A stretch of 64,000 nucleotides of DNA from Ardenticatenaceae bacterium (GTDB taxonomy: Bacteria; Chloroflexota; Anaerolineae; Promineifilales; Promineifilaceae). The notes under the pieces are model-generated. The model was not told the DNA's origin. It did no database searches and saw only the letters and a list, made by a program, of their open reading frames with translations. Position 1 is the stretch's first letter, and each line of letters starts with the position of its first letter. A program made the translations under genes and the position numbers. This document shows positions 1-7,983 of the stretch, piece by piece. Where the stretch lies: NCBI GenBank assembly GCA_020634375.1, contig JACKBX010000006.1, positions 62,001-126,000 of the forward strand. Reading direction: 5' to 3'.

Positions 1-897
1 GGGCGCATTATTGGCCGCAGCGGTCGTAATATCCGCGCATTTGAGCAGGCGGCTGGCGTTGATATTGTCGTGGATGATACTCCTGAAGCTGTCACCATCT
101 CTAGCTTCGATCCCGTGCGCCGCGAAGTTGCGCGTCGTGCGATGGCAAAATTGATCACGGACGGCCGTATCCATCCTGCACGTATCGAAAAACTGATTAA
201 AGATGCAAACAGCGAAGTTGAACAAGTCATCAAAGAAGCTGGCGAACAGGCTGCATACGAAGCGAACGTACACGGCTTGCATCCCCAAATTCTTAGGATG
301 TTAGGGCGTCTAAAATACCGCACCTCCTATGGGCAAAACCAACTTTACCACTCTGTAGAAGCCTCCAAGCTGGCGGCCATGTTAGCTGCCGAACTGGGAG
401 CCAACATCGAGTACGCCAAAATGGGCGCCTTGCTGCACGATATTGGTAAGGCTATGGATCACGATCAAGAAGGAACCCATGCCATGTTGGGAGCGGAATT
501 TATCAAACGCTTCCGCGTTCCCAAAGTCGTGATCAATGCCGTTGCTTCGCATCATCATGAAGCAGAGCAAGAAACAGTAGAAGCTATTATCGTTGAAGCG
601 GCAGACGCTATTTCCGGGGCACGCCCTGGGGCGCGGCGCGAAAGCCTGGAGAACTACATCAAACGTGTGCGTACACTAGAAGAAATAGCCACTTCCTTCA
701 ACGGTGTAGAAAGCGCGTATGCCTTACAAGCTGGGCGCGAAATCCGCATTTTGGTGAAACCCGGCCAAATTGACGACCTCGGCGCTATGCGGCTGTCAAA
801 AGACATCGCCAAGACCATTGAAGATAGTATGCAATATCCGGGGCAGATTCAGGTAACTGTCATCCGCGAAACGCGAGCAGTTGGGTACGCAAAATAA
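1..897 (+). CDS. rny: Ribonuclease Y, 3' part (5' end outside window)
   Basis: Membrane-anchored endoribonuclease that starts mRNA decay. The reading frame is open from base 1. The first codons give a KH-type GRIIGRSGRNIR loop (GxxG RNA-binding signature), followed by an HD phosphohydrolase domain with LLHDIGKA and a downstream ASHHHEA metal-binding segment. About 298 codons are present. The family is usually near 510-520 residues, so the N-terminal membrane helix and coiled coil lie upstream of the window. A GTG at base 70 is internal to the KH domain and is not the start. Two hairpins follow the stop, so this is probably the end of its transcript. Confidence 0.96.
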   Translation, partial: GRIIGRSGRNIRAFEQAAGVDIVVDDTPEAVTISSFDPVRREVARRAMAKLITDGRIHPARIEKLIKDANSEVEQVIKEAGEQAAYEANVHGLHPQILRMLGRLKYRTSYGQNQLYHSVEASKLAAMLAAELGANIEYAKMGALLHDIGKAMDHDQEGTHAMLGAEFIKRFRVPKVVINAVASHHHEAEQETVEAIIVEAADAISGARPGARRESLENYIKRVRTLEEIATSFNGVESAYALQAGREIRILVKPGQIDDLGAMRLSKDIAKTIEDSMQYPGQIQVTVIRETRAVGYAK

Positions 898-904
898 CAG
901 CCAC

Positions 905-937
905 AGAAACCGGGCTTTTCCCCAAAGCTCGGTTTCT
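905..937 (+). terminator. Hairpin after rny
   Basis: A 14-bp stem (905-918 with 924-937, one G-T pair) with a 5-nt loop starts 7 nt after the rny stop. It is followed by a T-rich stretch (CTTTG), so it is a plausible weak intrinsic terminator. Confidence 0.6.
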
Positions 938-952
938 CTTTGTATCATTTCA

Positions 953-980
953 AAACTGGCACAGCGTGTGCCAGTTTTTT
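953..980 (+). terminator. Second terminator after rny
   Basis: A 10-bp perfect stem AAACTGGCAC/GTGCCAGTTT with a 5-nt loop is followed by six T. This is a classical Rho-independent terminator shape, placed before the next gene's ribosome binding site. Confidence 0.75.
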
Positions 981-1028
981 GCTTTTTCGGTACACTCTTT
1001 GCCAACTAAAGGAGAAAGGAGAACGGGT

Positions 1029-1178
1029 ATGTTTGAGAATCTTACTTTAATTGCTGTTGTCATCAGCATCTTATGGCTTGCAAGCTACGCAGTGTACTTG
1101 TATAGCTCTCGGCAACAAAATGATTTGTTGCATGATATAGATAATTTGCAGCGTAAATTGGAAGATACGTCCAAGTAA
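1029..1178 (+). CDS. Small single-pass membrane protein
   Basis: A 49-residue protein with one hydrophobic helix (about residues 6-27: LTLIAVVISILWLASYAVYL) and a charged C-terminal segment that could form a short coiled coil (NDLLHDIDNLQRKLED). The ATG at 1029 is chosen because a strong AAAGGAGAAAGGAG ribosome binding site precedes it. The longer in-frame version from 966 would begin inside the terminator. The topology resembles small CcmD- or divisome-type helper proteins, but no family is recognised. Confidence 0.7.
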   Translation: MFENLTLIAVVISILWLASYAVYLYSSRQQNDLLHDIDNLQRKLEDTSK

Positions 1179-1239
1179 ATCCGCAAGTAACGACCATAAA
1201 TATGGCATATAACCACACCTATTTTGTGGAGGAATTCTT

Positions 1240-1899
1240 ATGCGCAGGATGACCTTTTTGTTGATCTTTCTGGTCGGCATACTGATGTTAGCGTCATGTA
1301 ATCTGGCAAATCCCGGGCCGGATGATTGCCAGGGCAGTGGCACGCTGTTTCAGGATGATTTTGGCGGTGAGCGGGAATGTGGCTGGGCCGTGTACAATCA
1401 GGGCGGCGCGGTGGCTGCGGTAGAAGAGGGTGTTTTGCGCATCAGCACTAGTCAGGCTGGGAAAATTTGGTGGACGAACCCAGGCCAAAATTTTGACGAC
1501 GTCATTATTACGGTGCAGGCACGGCAAATGAGCGGCCCGAATAATAATGCTTATGGCGTTATTTGTCGTTATCAAAATGAAGAGAATTTTTACGTTTTCC
1601 TCATTAGCGGCGATGGGTATTACACCATTGGTAAATACCAGAGTGGTAGCGAGCAAGTGACTTACTTAACTGACGAGGCTGTGTACCAACCTTCCGATTT
1701 TATCAATCAGGGGGTGGCGACGAACCAGATTCGGGTGGGTTGTATTGGCAATACGCTGAGTTTGTCTGTGAATGGGCTGCCATTGTTTGAGACGACGGAT
1801 CCCACTTTTGTGACAGGTGACGTAGGGTTGGGCGTAAGTACGCTGGAACCGGGCACGGCCGTTGTCCAATTCGATAATTTCAGCGTCATCGCGCCATAA
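1240..1899 (+). CDS. Lipoprotein with LamG/ConA-like fold, copy 1
   Basis: A 219-residue protein with a lipoprotein signal peptide ending in the lipobox LASC (Cys about residue 20). The mature part looks like a single concanavalin A/LamG-type jelly roll: DDFGGE..CGW near the start, then VQARQMSG, YGVICRYQNEENFYVF and a closing VQFDNFSVI. This is the pattern of domains that bind or present glycans. GGAGG precedes the ATG. A paralogue follows 12 nt downstream, suggesting one operon and a tandem duplication. Substrate unknown. Confidence 0.8.
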   Translation: MRRMTFLLIFLVGILMLASCNLANPGPDDCQGSGTLFQDDFGGERECGWAVYNQGGAVAAVEEGVLRISTSQAGKIWWTNPGQNFDDVIITVQARQMSGPNNNAYGVICRYQNEENFYVFLISGDGYYTIGKYQSGSEQVTYLTDEAVYQPSDFINQGVATNQIRVGCIGNTLSLSVNGLPLFETTDPTFVTGDVGLGVSTLEPGTAVVQFDNFSVIAP

Positions 1900-1911
1900 A
1901 GGGGTTGCCTC

Positions 1912-2556
1912 GTGAAACGATGGATTGCCTTTTTGTTGGCAATAGGATGGTTGACAGCCTGCGCCCAAAATAGCAGCGTGCCGACAGCCGATGACCCAAA
2001 CGTGTTGTTTCTGGACAACTTTTCGGTGGGCAGCACCGGCCCCTGGCAGGTGGAAGGAGATGCGTCGGGGCGCACGGCCGTTCTCGACGAACAACTCATC
2101 ATCGAAATAGACACCCCGGCAACTTTACAATTTGCCACGCTGCCCGAACCCATTTTTAGCGATTTCACTCTCACCGTTGATGCCCGGCAGATAGCGGGCG
2201 ATGTGCAAGGCAGCTACGGCATTTTATTCCGTATGCAAAATGCCGAGCAATTCTACCGCTTTGACATTACCAGCAGCGGCATGTACGTGGTCGAACGACG
2301 CAGCCCTGATGGCAGTTGGACGCGCTTTGTGAACGATTGGACGGAGACACCGGCCATCAATCAAGGATTGGGCGCGGTCAACCAATTGCGCGTAGAGGCT
2401 GTTGGGACGGCCATGCATTTTTATGTGAATGATGTGCTGGTGCAGCAGGTATCAGACAATCAATATGTGGCCGGAACCATTGCCCTGGATGCCGGAACGT
2501 TTGGGCAAACCGGCTTGCAAGTAGCATTTGATAATTTGGTCGTGAAACGGCCGTAA
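1912..2556 (+). CDS. Lipoprotein with LamG/ConA-like fold, copy 2
   Basis: A 214-residue lipoprotein (signal peptide, lipobox LTAC) with the same domain plan as the preceding gene: DNFSVGSTGPW, VDARQIAG, YGILFRMQNAEQFYRF, NQLRVEAVG and a closing VAFDNLVV. The two are clear paralogues in tandem. It starts at GTG, 12 nt after the previous stop. Its last codons, CGG CCG TAA, are formed by the window-wide ACGGCCGT palindrome, giving a C-terminal Arg-Pro. Predicted to sit on the outer face of the membrane. Confidence 0.8.
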   Translation: MKRWIAFLLAIGWLTACAQNSSVPTADDPNVLFLDNFSVGSTGPWQVEGDASGRTAVLDEQLIIEIDTPATLQFATLPEPIFSDFTLTVDARQIAGDVQGSYGILFRMQNAEQFYRFDITSSGMYVVERRSPDGSWTRFVNDWTETPAINQGLGAVNQLRVEAVGTAMHFYVNDVLVQQVSDNQYVAGTIALDAGTFGQTGLQVAFDNLVVKRP

Positions 2557-2565
2557 CCAGCAGTG

Positions 2566-2605
2566 TAGCGTGTAGAGATAGAGACCACTCTATCTCTACA
2601 CGCTA
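2566..2605. repeat. 18-bp inverted repeat between genes
   Basis: Perfect stem AGCGTGTAGAGATAGAG (2567-2583) with its complement at 2588-2604, extended by one T-A pair, and a 4-nt loop. The stem is a word repeat (TAGAGATAGAG), and the word continues after it as CTATCTCTATCTCC. No T-run follows. It is one of the word hairpins discussed in the findings. Confidence 0.85.
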
Positions 2606-2619
2606 TCTCTATCTCCTCA

Positions 2620-3471
2620 ATGGATTTACGCGAAAACGTCACCAACTTGACTGGACAGTCTGTTGCCGACATCGTCCCCCTCAGCGGCGGCTGCATTGGG
2701 CAGGTGTATCGTGTGCGTTTGGCCGATGGCACGCAGCTTGTGCTAAAGGCTGACGACGGCCGTACCCCCAAGCTCGACATTGAAGGGTACATGCTGCGCT
2801 ACCTGAGCGCACACAGCAGCTTGCCTGTGCCAGAGGTACTACACGCCGCGCCCCATCTGCTGCTCATGCGCTTTTTGCCGGGGCAGAGCCATTTTAACGA
2901 CGCCGCGCAAACCCACGCCGCCGAACTGCTGGCTGCGCTGCACGCCATTTCTGCACCGGCATTTGGGCTGGAGCAAGACACCTTAATTGGCGGCCTACAT
3001 CAGCCCAACCCCTGGACAGACTCCTGGTTGGACTTTTTTCGCGAGCAGCGCTTGCTATACATGGGGCAAGAAGGTGTGCGTGCCGGGCGGCTGCCCGCTT
3101 CTGTGCTGCGTCGTGTGAAGGCATTTTGCGGGCGGCTGGATGAGTGGCTGGTGGAACCGGAACGGCCGTCCCTGCTGCACGGCGATGTGTGGACGACAAA
3201 TGTATTGGCGCAGAACGGCCGTGTCACCGGCTTTGTTGACCCGGCCATCTACTACGGCCATCCTGAAATTGAGTTGGCTTTCACTACCTTGTTTGGCACA
3301 TTCGGCCAACCCTTTTTTGTGCGTTACCACGAACTGCGCCCCATTCCGCCTGGTTTTTTTGAAGAGCGGCGCGACATTTACAACCTCTATCCGCTGCTGG
3401 TTCATGTGCGTCTTTTCGGTGGTAGCTATGTCTCATCGGTGGAGCGCATACTGCGCCGCTTTGGATTTTAG
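2620..3471 (+). CDS. Fructosamine/ketosamine kinase family protein
   Basis: A 283-residue kinase of the aminoglycoside-phosphotransferase fold, closest in motif pattern to fructosamine-3-kinases, which phosphorylate glycated amines so that they fall apart. Visible features: SGGCIGQVYRV ATP loop (about 21-32), LVLKAD with the ATP Lys, catalytic loop LLHGDVWTTN (about 184-193), and the family-typical FVDPAIYYGHPEIELAF holding the metal Asp. Length matches the family. It stands alone between two hairpins. Substrate is not provable from sequence. Confidence 0.85.
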   Translation: MDLRENVTNLTGQSVADIVPLSGGCIGQVYRVRLADGTQLVLKADDGRTPKLDIEGYMLRYLSAHSSLPVPEVLHAAPHLLLMRFLPGQSHFNDAAQTHAAELLAALHAISAPAFGLEQDTLIGGLHQPNPWTDSWLDFFREQRLLYMGQEGVRAGRLPASVLRRVKAFCGRLDEWLVEPERPSLLHGDVWTTNVLAQNGRVTGFVDPAIYYGHPEIELAFTTLFGTFGQPFFVRYHELRPIPPGFFEERRDIYNLYPLLVHVRLFGGSYVSSVERILRRFGF

Positions 3472-3491
3472 TAGCCAAGACAGTGACACAG

Positions 3492-3524
3492 AGATTTGTC
3501 AAATCTTCAAGATTTGACAAATCT
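3492..3524. repeat. 16-bp inverted repeat
   Basis: AGATTTGTCAAATCTT (3492-3507) and its exact complement (3509-3524) are separated by one base. Each arm also contains the smaller dyad AGATTTGTCAAATCT. It lies between the kinase and the methyltransferase and could stop transcription or be an element of the word-hairpin class. Confidence 0.8.
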
Positions 3525-3550
3525 ACAGTTGTTCGTGACGAGGAATTTGA

Positions 3551-4261
3551 GTGAAACCAGAAATTGCCCGACAATTACGCGACCTGAACAGGCAATTTTA
3601 CAACACTCTGGCTGACCCGTTTGCGGAGAGCCGGGGCACGCCACAGCCTGGTTTTGCGCGGTTGTTGGATTGGCTGCCTGCGGGCGCAGGGTCTTTGCTG
3701 GACGTGGGCTGTGGCAACGGCCGTTTCGGACACTACCTCTTCGCACAGCAAAAAATCAGCAGCTATACCGGCGTGGATTTCAGTGTGGATTTGCTGCAAA
3801 AGGCGCGGGAACTTGTGCCGCACGGCCGTTTTCAGCAGGTAGACATGAGCCAGCCCAACTTTTTGCAAGGGCTGGAGCAATTTGATGTCGTGGCTTGCCT
3901 GGCGGCGATGCAGCACGTGCCCGGCCACATTAACCGTGTCACTTTGTTGCAAGAAATGGCGGCGCACCTGGCAGAAAACGGCCGTATCATTCTCTCCAAT
4001 TGGCAGTTTATGAACAGCCCGCGCCAGCGCCGCAAAGTGCGCGACTGGGCCGAAGTGGGTCTTTCTGTAGAGGATGTGGAAGCCAACGACTACTTGCTTA
4101 CCTGGCAGCGCAGTGGGTTTGGGCTGCGCTATGTTTGCCAGGTGGATACGGCGGAAACGGCCGTGCTTGCCCAAAAAGCGAACCTTACCATCCTGCACCA
4201 ATTTGCCAGCGATGGCAAGGAAGGAAATTTGAGTTTGTATACGGTGTTGGCAAAATCGTAA
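3551..4261 (+). CDS. Class I SAM-dependent methyltransferase (Trm9-like)
   Basis: A 236-residue methyltransferase. Motif I is LLDVGCGNGRFG (about residues 50-61), followed by the acidic VDFSVD of strand 2 and a DVVACLAAMQHV motif IV region. The N-terminal QFYNTLADPFAESR...QPGF stretch resembles the start of Trm9/ALKBH8-type tRNA wobble-uridine methyltransferases, so RNA is a possible substrate, but this is inference. It starts at GTG with an upstream GAGGAA. Confidence 0.75.
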   Translation: MKPEIARQLRDLNRQFYNTLADPFAESRGTPQPGFARLLDWLPAGAGSLLDVGCGNGRFGHYLFAQQKISSYTGVDFSVDLLQKARELVPHGRFQQVDMSQPNFLQGLEQFDVVACLAAMQHVPGHINRVTLLQEMAAHLAENGRIILSNWQFMNSPRQRRKVRDWAEVGLSVEDVEANDYLLTWQRSGFGLRYVCQVDTAETAVLAQKANLTILHQFASDGKEGNLSLYTVLAKS

Positions 4262-4345
4262 ACTATAAACCGCAGGCGATAGACGGGTAACGGATTACGG
4301 TTTACGGATTCAGTGTTACAATTCGTACCAGATTGGAGGAAAACA

Positions 4346-4789
4346 ATGACTTTGAAAGAACAATTAACAAGCGATATGGGCGCAGCGATGCGTGCAGGCG
4401 ATAATGAAAAGCGAGACACGCTGCGCATGGTATTGGCTGCTATTAAGCAGGTGGAAGTGGACGACCAAGTGTCTCTGGATAATGCAGGGGTGACGGCCGT
4501 TCTCACCAAACAGGCCAAGCAGCGCCGCGAAAGCATCGCCGACTATGAAAAAGCAAACCGCACAGACCTGGCGGATGTTGAAAAAGCAGAACTCGCCATT
4601 ATTGAGAGCTATTTGCCACAAATGATGAGCCGTGCTGAAATCAAGGAATTGGCAGCAGGCGTCATCGCCCAATTGAACATCACTGGCGCCAATGGCATGG
4701 GGCAGATCATGGGTCGCCTGATGCCGCAAGTGAAAGGTAAGGCGGACGGCCGTCTCGTCAACGAGGTGGTACGCGAGCTTTTGCAGTAG
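4346..4789 (+). CDS. yqeY: YqeY/GatB-domain protein
   Basis: A 147-residue YqeY-family protein, related to the tRNA-binding tail of GatB. Family features: LKEQLTSDMGAAMRAGD near the start, DTLRMVLAAIKQVEVD, AELAIIESYLPQMMS, and a C-terminal GANGMGQIMGRLMPQVKGKADGR. The ATG at 4346 is preceded by GGAGGA at ideal spacing; an 11-residue-longer version from 4313 has no ribosome binding site. It lies 42 nt upstream of pgpH, probably co-transcribed. Confidence 0.93.
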   Translation: MTLKEQLTSDMGAAMRAGDNEKRDTLRMVLAAIKQVEVDDQVSLDNAGVTAVLTKQAKQRRESIADYEKANRTDLADVEKAELAIIESYLPQMMSRAEIKELAAGVIAQLNITGANGMGQIMGRLMPQVKGKADGRLVNEVVRELLQ

Positions 4790-4831
4790 GGAGAATACGT
4801 TAATTAACCACGATTCCCCCCAAACAATCAC

Positions 4832-7096
4832 ATGGATTCAGTAGAAACCCCCTGGTGGCGGCGTGTCGCCCGTAGTTCATTTTTATGGCTTTTTGCCCTG
4901 GCAATGGCCATCGCCATCACCCTCATCCTTTCCTTTAATTTGGTACGGCCGTCCAATGTGGATGTCACATTAGGATTACCCGCCGCCAACGACATTCTTG
5001 CCCCGCGCTCCATCACCTACACCAGTGATGTGCTCACTGCGCAGGCAGTGGAGCAGGCACGGGCCAGCGTAGCTGACGTATACACAACGCTAGACCCCAG
5101 CATTGGACGAGCACAATTGAGCACGGCACGCGCCATCTTTGCCTTCGTTGAAGTCGTGCGTGGCGATACTTATGCTACATCCGACGCCAAGTTAGGTTAC
5201 TTGCAGGCCATTGATGGCTTAGAGGTGGAAGATCAAGTAGGCACAGACCTGTTGGGGCTGAATCCTGATGATTACGCGGAGGCCAAAGATGCCGTCCTGA
5301 CCGTGATCGAAGAATTGATGAGCCAGGAAATCCGCGAAGACCAGTTGAGCGATTACAAGCGACTGGCCCGCCGTCCCAGTTTGGTGCTAACACCAATACA
5401 AGACAACATTGTCACCAAACTGGCGTATCAATTCATTGTGTCCAATGTCTTTTTGAATGAAGAAGCGACAGCGGAAAAGCGCACGGAAGCTGTGTCGGCG
5501 GTGAACCCGGTGACGCGCACAATTACCGAGGGGCAGCGCGTCATTCGCGCCGGGGACATTATCAGCGAGCTAGACATTGAAATGCTGGAGCAGTTGGGGC
5601 TGTTGCAAGCGGAGACAGATTGGCGGGATGTGGGCAGCATTTTTATGGCTTCATTGTTGGGCGTGGTGATTGTGACTTTATACTGGCAGCAGTTTTACGA
5701 CCTGGCTTACACAAACGGCCGTTACCTTTCCGCCCTCGTTATTTTTGTCTTCATCTTTACCATAGCCGCACGTCTCATCATTTCTGGTCCCCCTTATCTG
5801 GTGTACTGGTTCCCCATCGCCACCCTTGCAATGCTGCTTTCCGTCGTTTTCGACGCCCGCCTTTCGGCACTCATCACCATCATGATGGCGGTGGAAATTG
5901 GCTTCATTGCGCCAAACTCGCTGGAGTTGAGCATGTACATTGGTGCGGGCGGGTTAATGGCCGTGCTGCTGCTGCGAGACGCGCAGCGTGTTAACGCCTT
6001 TTTCCGCGCTGGACTTGCTGCGGCAGTGGGCCACATCGCCGTCATCATCATTTTTCAGTTGCCGCAAGATGGCGATATTCTCACGATTTTGCAAGAGCTG
6101 CTTTATGGATTGGGCAACGGCGTCCTTTCCGCCGCGCTGACGCTACTTGGCCTTTTCCTGGTGGGAGGCATGTTTGGCGTCATCACGATTTTACAGTTGC
6201 AGGAATTATCCCGCCTGGATCATCCATTGCTGCAAGAACTGCTGCGCCGTGCTCCCGGCACGTATCATCACAGCATCATGGTTGCCAATTTAGCAGAGCA
6301 GGCCGCAGAGCGCGTGCGTGGCACAAACAGCGCCCTAGTGCGGGTGGGTGCGTTTTACCATGACATTGGCAAAATGAAACGGCCGCCTTTTTTCACTGAA
6401 AACCAGGAAGGCAACAACCCTCACGATGCGCTGGATCCGTACAGCAGCGCTCGTATCATTGTAAATCATGTTTCCGATGGCCTGGAGTTGGCAAAGAAAT
6501 ACCGGTTGCCACATCGTATCCGTGATTTTATTGCCGAACATCATGGGACTCGGATTGTGAAGGGTTTTTATTTGAAGGCGTTAGCTCTGGCGGATGGGGA
6601 TGAGAGCCGCGTGGACAAAGATAAGCTGCGTTACGCCGGACCGCGCCCCCGCTCACGGGAGACAGGCATTGTGATGATGGCGGATTCGGTTGAAGCCACA
6701 TCTAGCGCCCTGCATCCCAGCACGGAGAAGGCCATCGAAAAGTTGGTGAATGGCCTGATTGACGAGCATGTTACAGAGGGCCAATTGAATCGATCGGGGT
6801 TGACGCTGGGGGATATTCAGGTTATCCGTGCATCTTTTATTGAAACGCTGAAGGGACGGTTCCATGTGCGGGTTAAGTATCCGGGGAATGAGGAGTTGGA
6901 GGTTGGCAATGTGCCGGTTGCTGTGCCAGCAACGGCCGTTCCCGCGCCCTCTCCTGCCCCTGTTGCAAACCCGATAGAAATCCCGGCGAGCCCTGCTGCA
7001 CAGCGGCTTGACGAGGCGTTGTCGGCAGTCCCCAATGGGCGGGAAGGAAACACACAATCTGCTTTGGAAGCTGAAAACCAGGAAACCCATGGCTGA
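4832..7096 (+). CDS. pgpH: 7TM-HD cyclic-di-AMP phosphodiesterase PgpH
   Basis: A 754-residue membrane phosphodiesterase. Order: one N-terminal membrane helix (about 12-32), a large extracytoplasmic 7TMR-HDED region (to about 265), a seven-helix membrane block (about 270-460), then a cytoplasmic HD domain with HHSIMV, FYHDIGKMKRP (about residue 509) and AEHHGTR. These residues bind the di-metal centre that hydrolyses c-di-AMP to pApA. The C-terminal 60 residues are Ala/Pro rich. It overlaps ybeY by 8 nt and heads the pgpH-ybeY-dgkA order common in Gram-positive-type genomes. Confidence 0.95.
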   Translation: MDSVETPWWRRVARSSFLWLFALAMAIAITLILSFNLVRPSNVDVTLGLPAANDILAPRSITYTSDVLTAQAVEQARASVADVYTTLDPSIGRAQLSTARAIFAFVEVVRGDTYATSDAKLGYLQAIDGLEVEDQVGTDLLGLNPDDYAEAKDAVLTVIEELMSQEIREDQLSDYKRLARRPSLVLTPIQDNIVTKLAYQFIVSNVFLNEEATAEKRTEAVSAVNPVTRTITEGQRVIRAGDIISELDIEMLEQLGLLQAETDWRDVGSIFMASLLGVVIVTLYWQQFYDLAYTNGRYLSALVIFVFIFTIAARLIISGPPYLVYWFPIATLAMLLSVVFDARLSALITIMMAVEIGFIAPNSLELSMYIGAGGLMAVLLLRDAQRVNAFFRAGLAAAVGHIAVIIIFQLPQDGDILTILQELLYGLGNGVLSAALTLLGLFLVGGMFGVITILQLQELSRLDHPLLQELLRRAPGTYHHSIMVANLAEQAAERVRGTNSALVRVGAFYHDIGKMKRPPFFTENQEGNNPHDALDPYSSARIIVNHVSDGLELAKKYRLPHRIRDFIAEHHGTRIVKGFYLKALALADGDESRVDKDKLRYAGPRPRSRETGIVMMADSVEATSSALHPSTEKAIEKLVNGLIDEHVTEGQLNRSGLTLGDIQVIRASFIETLKGRFHVRVKYPGNEELEVGNVPVAVPATAVPAPSPAPVANPIEIPASPAAQRLDEALSAVPNGREGNTQSALEAENQETHG

Positions 7097-7553
7097 TATC
7101 GAAGTTGATTTTGAGCGAGAAGTTGATGTGCCTGAAGAGGTTTTGGGGCTGCTGGAAACGGCTGTTACGGCCACCCTGCGCCATCAAAACCAACTCCAGG
7201 GAATGATAACCTGCCTGCTAACTGACGATACGGCCGTTCAGGAACTTAACCGCAGTTTCCGCCACGAAGATAAACCCACTGACGTACTTAGTTTCCCTGC
7301 CGGGGAAACCATGCCAGGGATGGAAGCGGTCTATTTGGGCGATATTGCTATTTCTGTGCCTTATGCGGAACGGCAGGCGGCACAGGCCGGACATGCCCTG
7401 GTGGAAGAACTGCAACTGTTGGTCATTCATGGCGTGCTGCATTTATTAGGCCATGATCATGGCACGCCTGCGGAAAAAGAGGCAATGTGGGCGGCGCAGA
7501 CGGCCGTGCTCACCCAGCTAGGACTATCTCATGTCACACCCACCGAATCATGA
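7089..7553 (+). CDS. ybeY: Endoribonuclease YbeY
   Basis: A 154-residue zinc endoribonuclease for 16S rRNA 3' maturation and ribosome quality control. The metal motif VIHGVLHLLGHDHG (His-x3-His-x5-His pattern) and DKPTDVLSFP are diagnostic. The ATG at 7089 is chosen because translation then starts at MADIEVDFE, as in the family; a longer in-frame version from 7008 would overlap pgpH extensively. Overlaps pgpH by 8 nt and dgkA by 23 nt, so coupled translation is likely. Confidence 0.95.
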   Translation: MADIEVDFEREVDVPEEVLGLLETAVTATLRHQNQLQGMITCLLTDDTAVQELNRSFRHEDKPTDVLSFPAGETMPGMEAVYLGDIAISVPYAERQAAQAGHALVEELQLLVIHGVLHLLGHDHGTPAEKEAMWAAQTAVLTQLGLSHVTPTES

Positions 7554-7947
7554 TCTCGTCGAGTTGGGACGTGCCGAATTCTACAGCCGCGCCCGCAGCT
7601 TTCGCTACGCCTTTGACGGGTGGTGGTTTGTCTTGCGCACGCAGCACAATGCCTGGATTCATGGCCTGGTTTCTGTGGCGGTGTTTATCGTGGCCTTTTG
7701 GCTGCGGCTGCCCCGCCGTGATTGGGCTGTGCTCATCTTAACCGTCATGGTGGTGTGGATGGCCGAGTTTATGAATACGGCCGTTGAAGCCGTCGTGGAC
7801 ATGGCAATGCCAGACCCGCACCCTCTGGCAAAAATTGCCAAAGATGTGGCTGCGGCCGCTGTCCTCTTGGGCGCAATTGGTGCGGTGATCATTGGGCTGC
7901 TGCTCATGGGGCCGCCATTATGGGAAAAGCTAACGGCGATTAGCTAA
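7531..7947 (+). CDS. dgkA: Diacylglycerol/undecaprenol kinase DgkA family
   Basis: A 138-residue integral membrane kinase with three hydrophobic helices and the family signature AEFMNTAVEAVVDM followed by HPLAKIAKDVAAAAVL. In this gene context (after ybeY) such proteins usually phosphorylate undecaprenol for cell-wall lipid carrier recycling; the lipid specificity is inferred. Starts inside the ybeY 3' end. Confidence 0.93.
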   Translation: MSHPPNHDLVELGRAEFYSRARSFRYAFDGWWFVLRTQHNAWIHGLVSVAVFIVAFWLRLPRRDWAVLILTVMVVWMAEFMNTAVEAVVDMAMPDPHPLAKIAKDVAAAAVLLGAIGAVIIGLLLMGPPLWEKLTAIS

Positions 7948-7983
7948 GCGCGAGTCGCTATCAATTAAATGAAGGAGATAATC

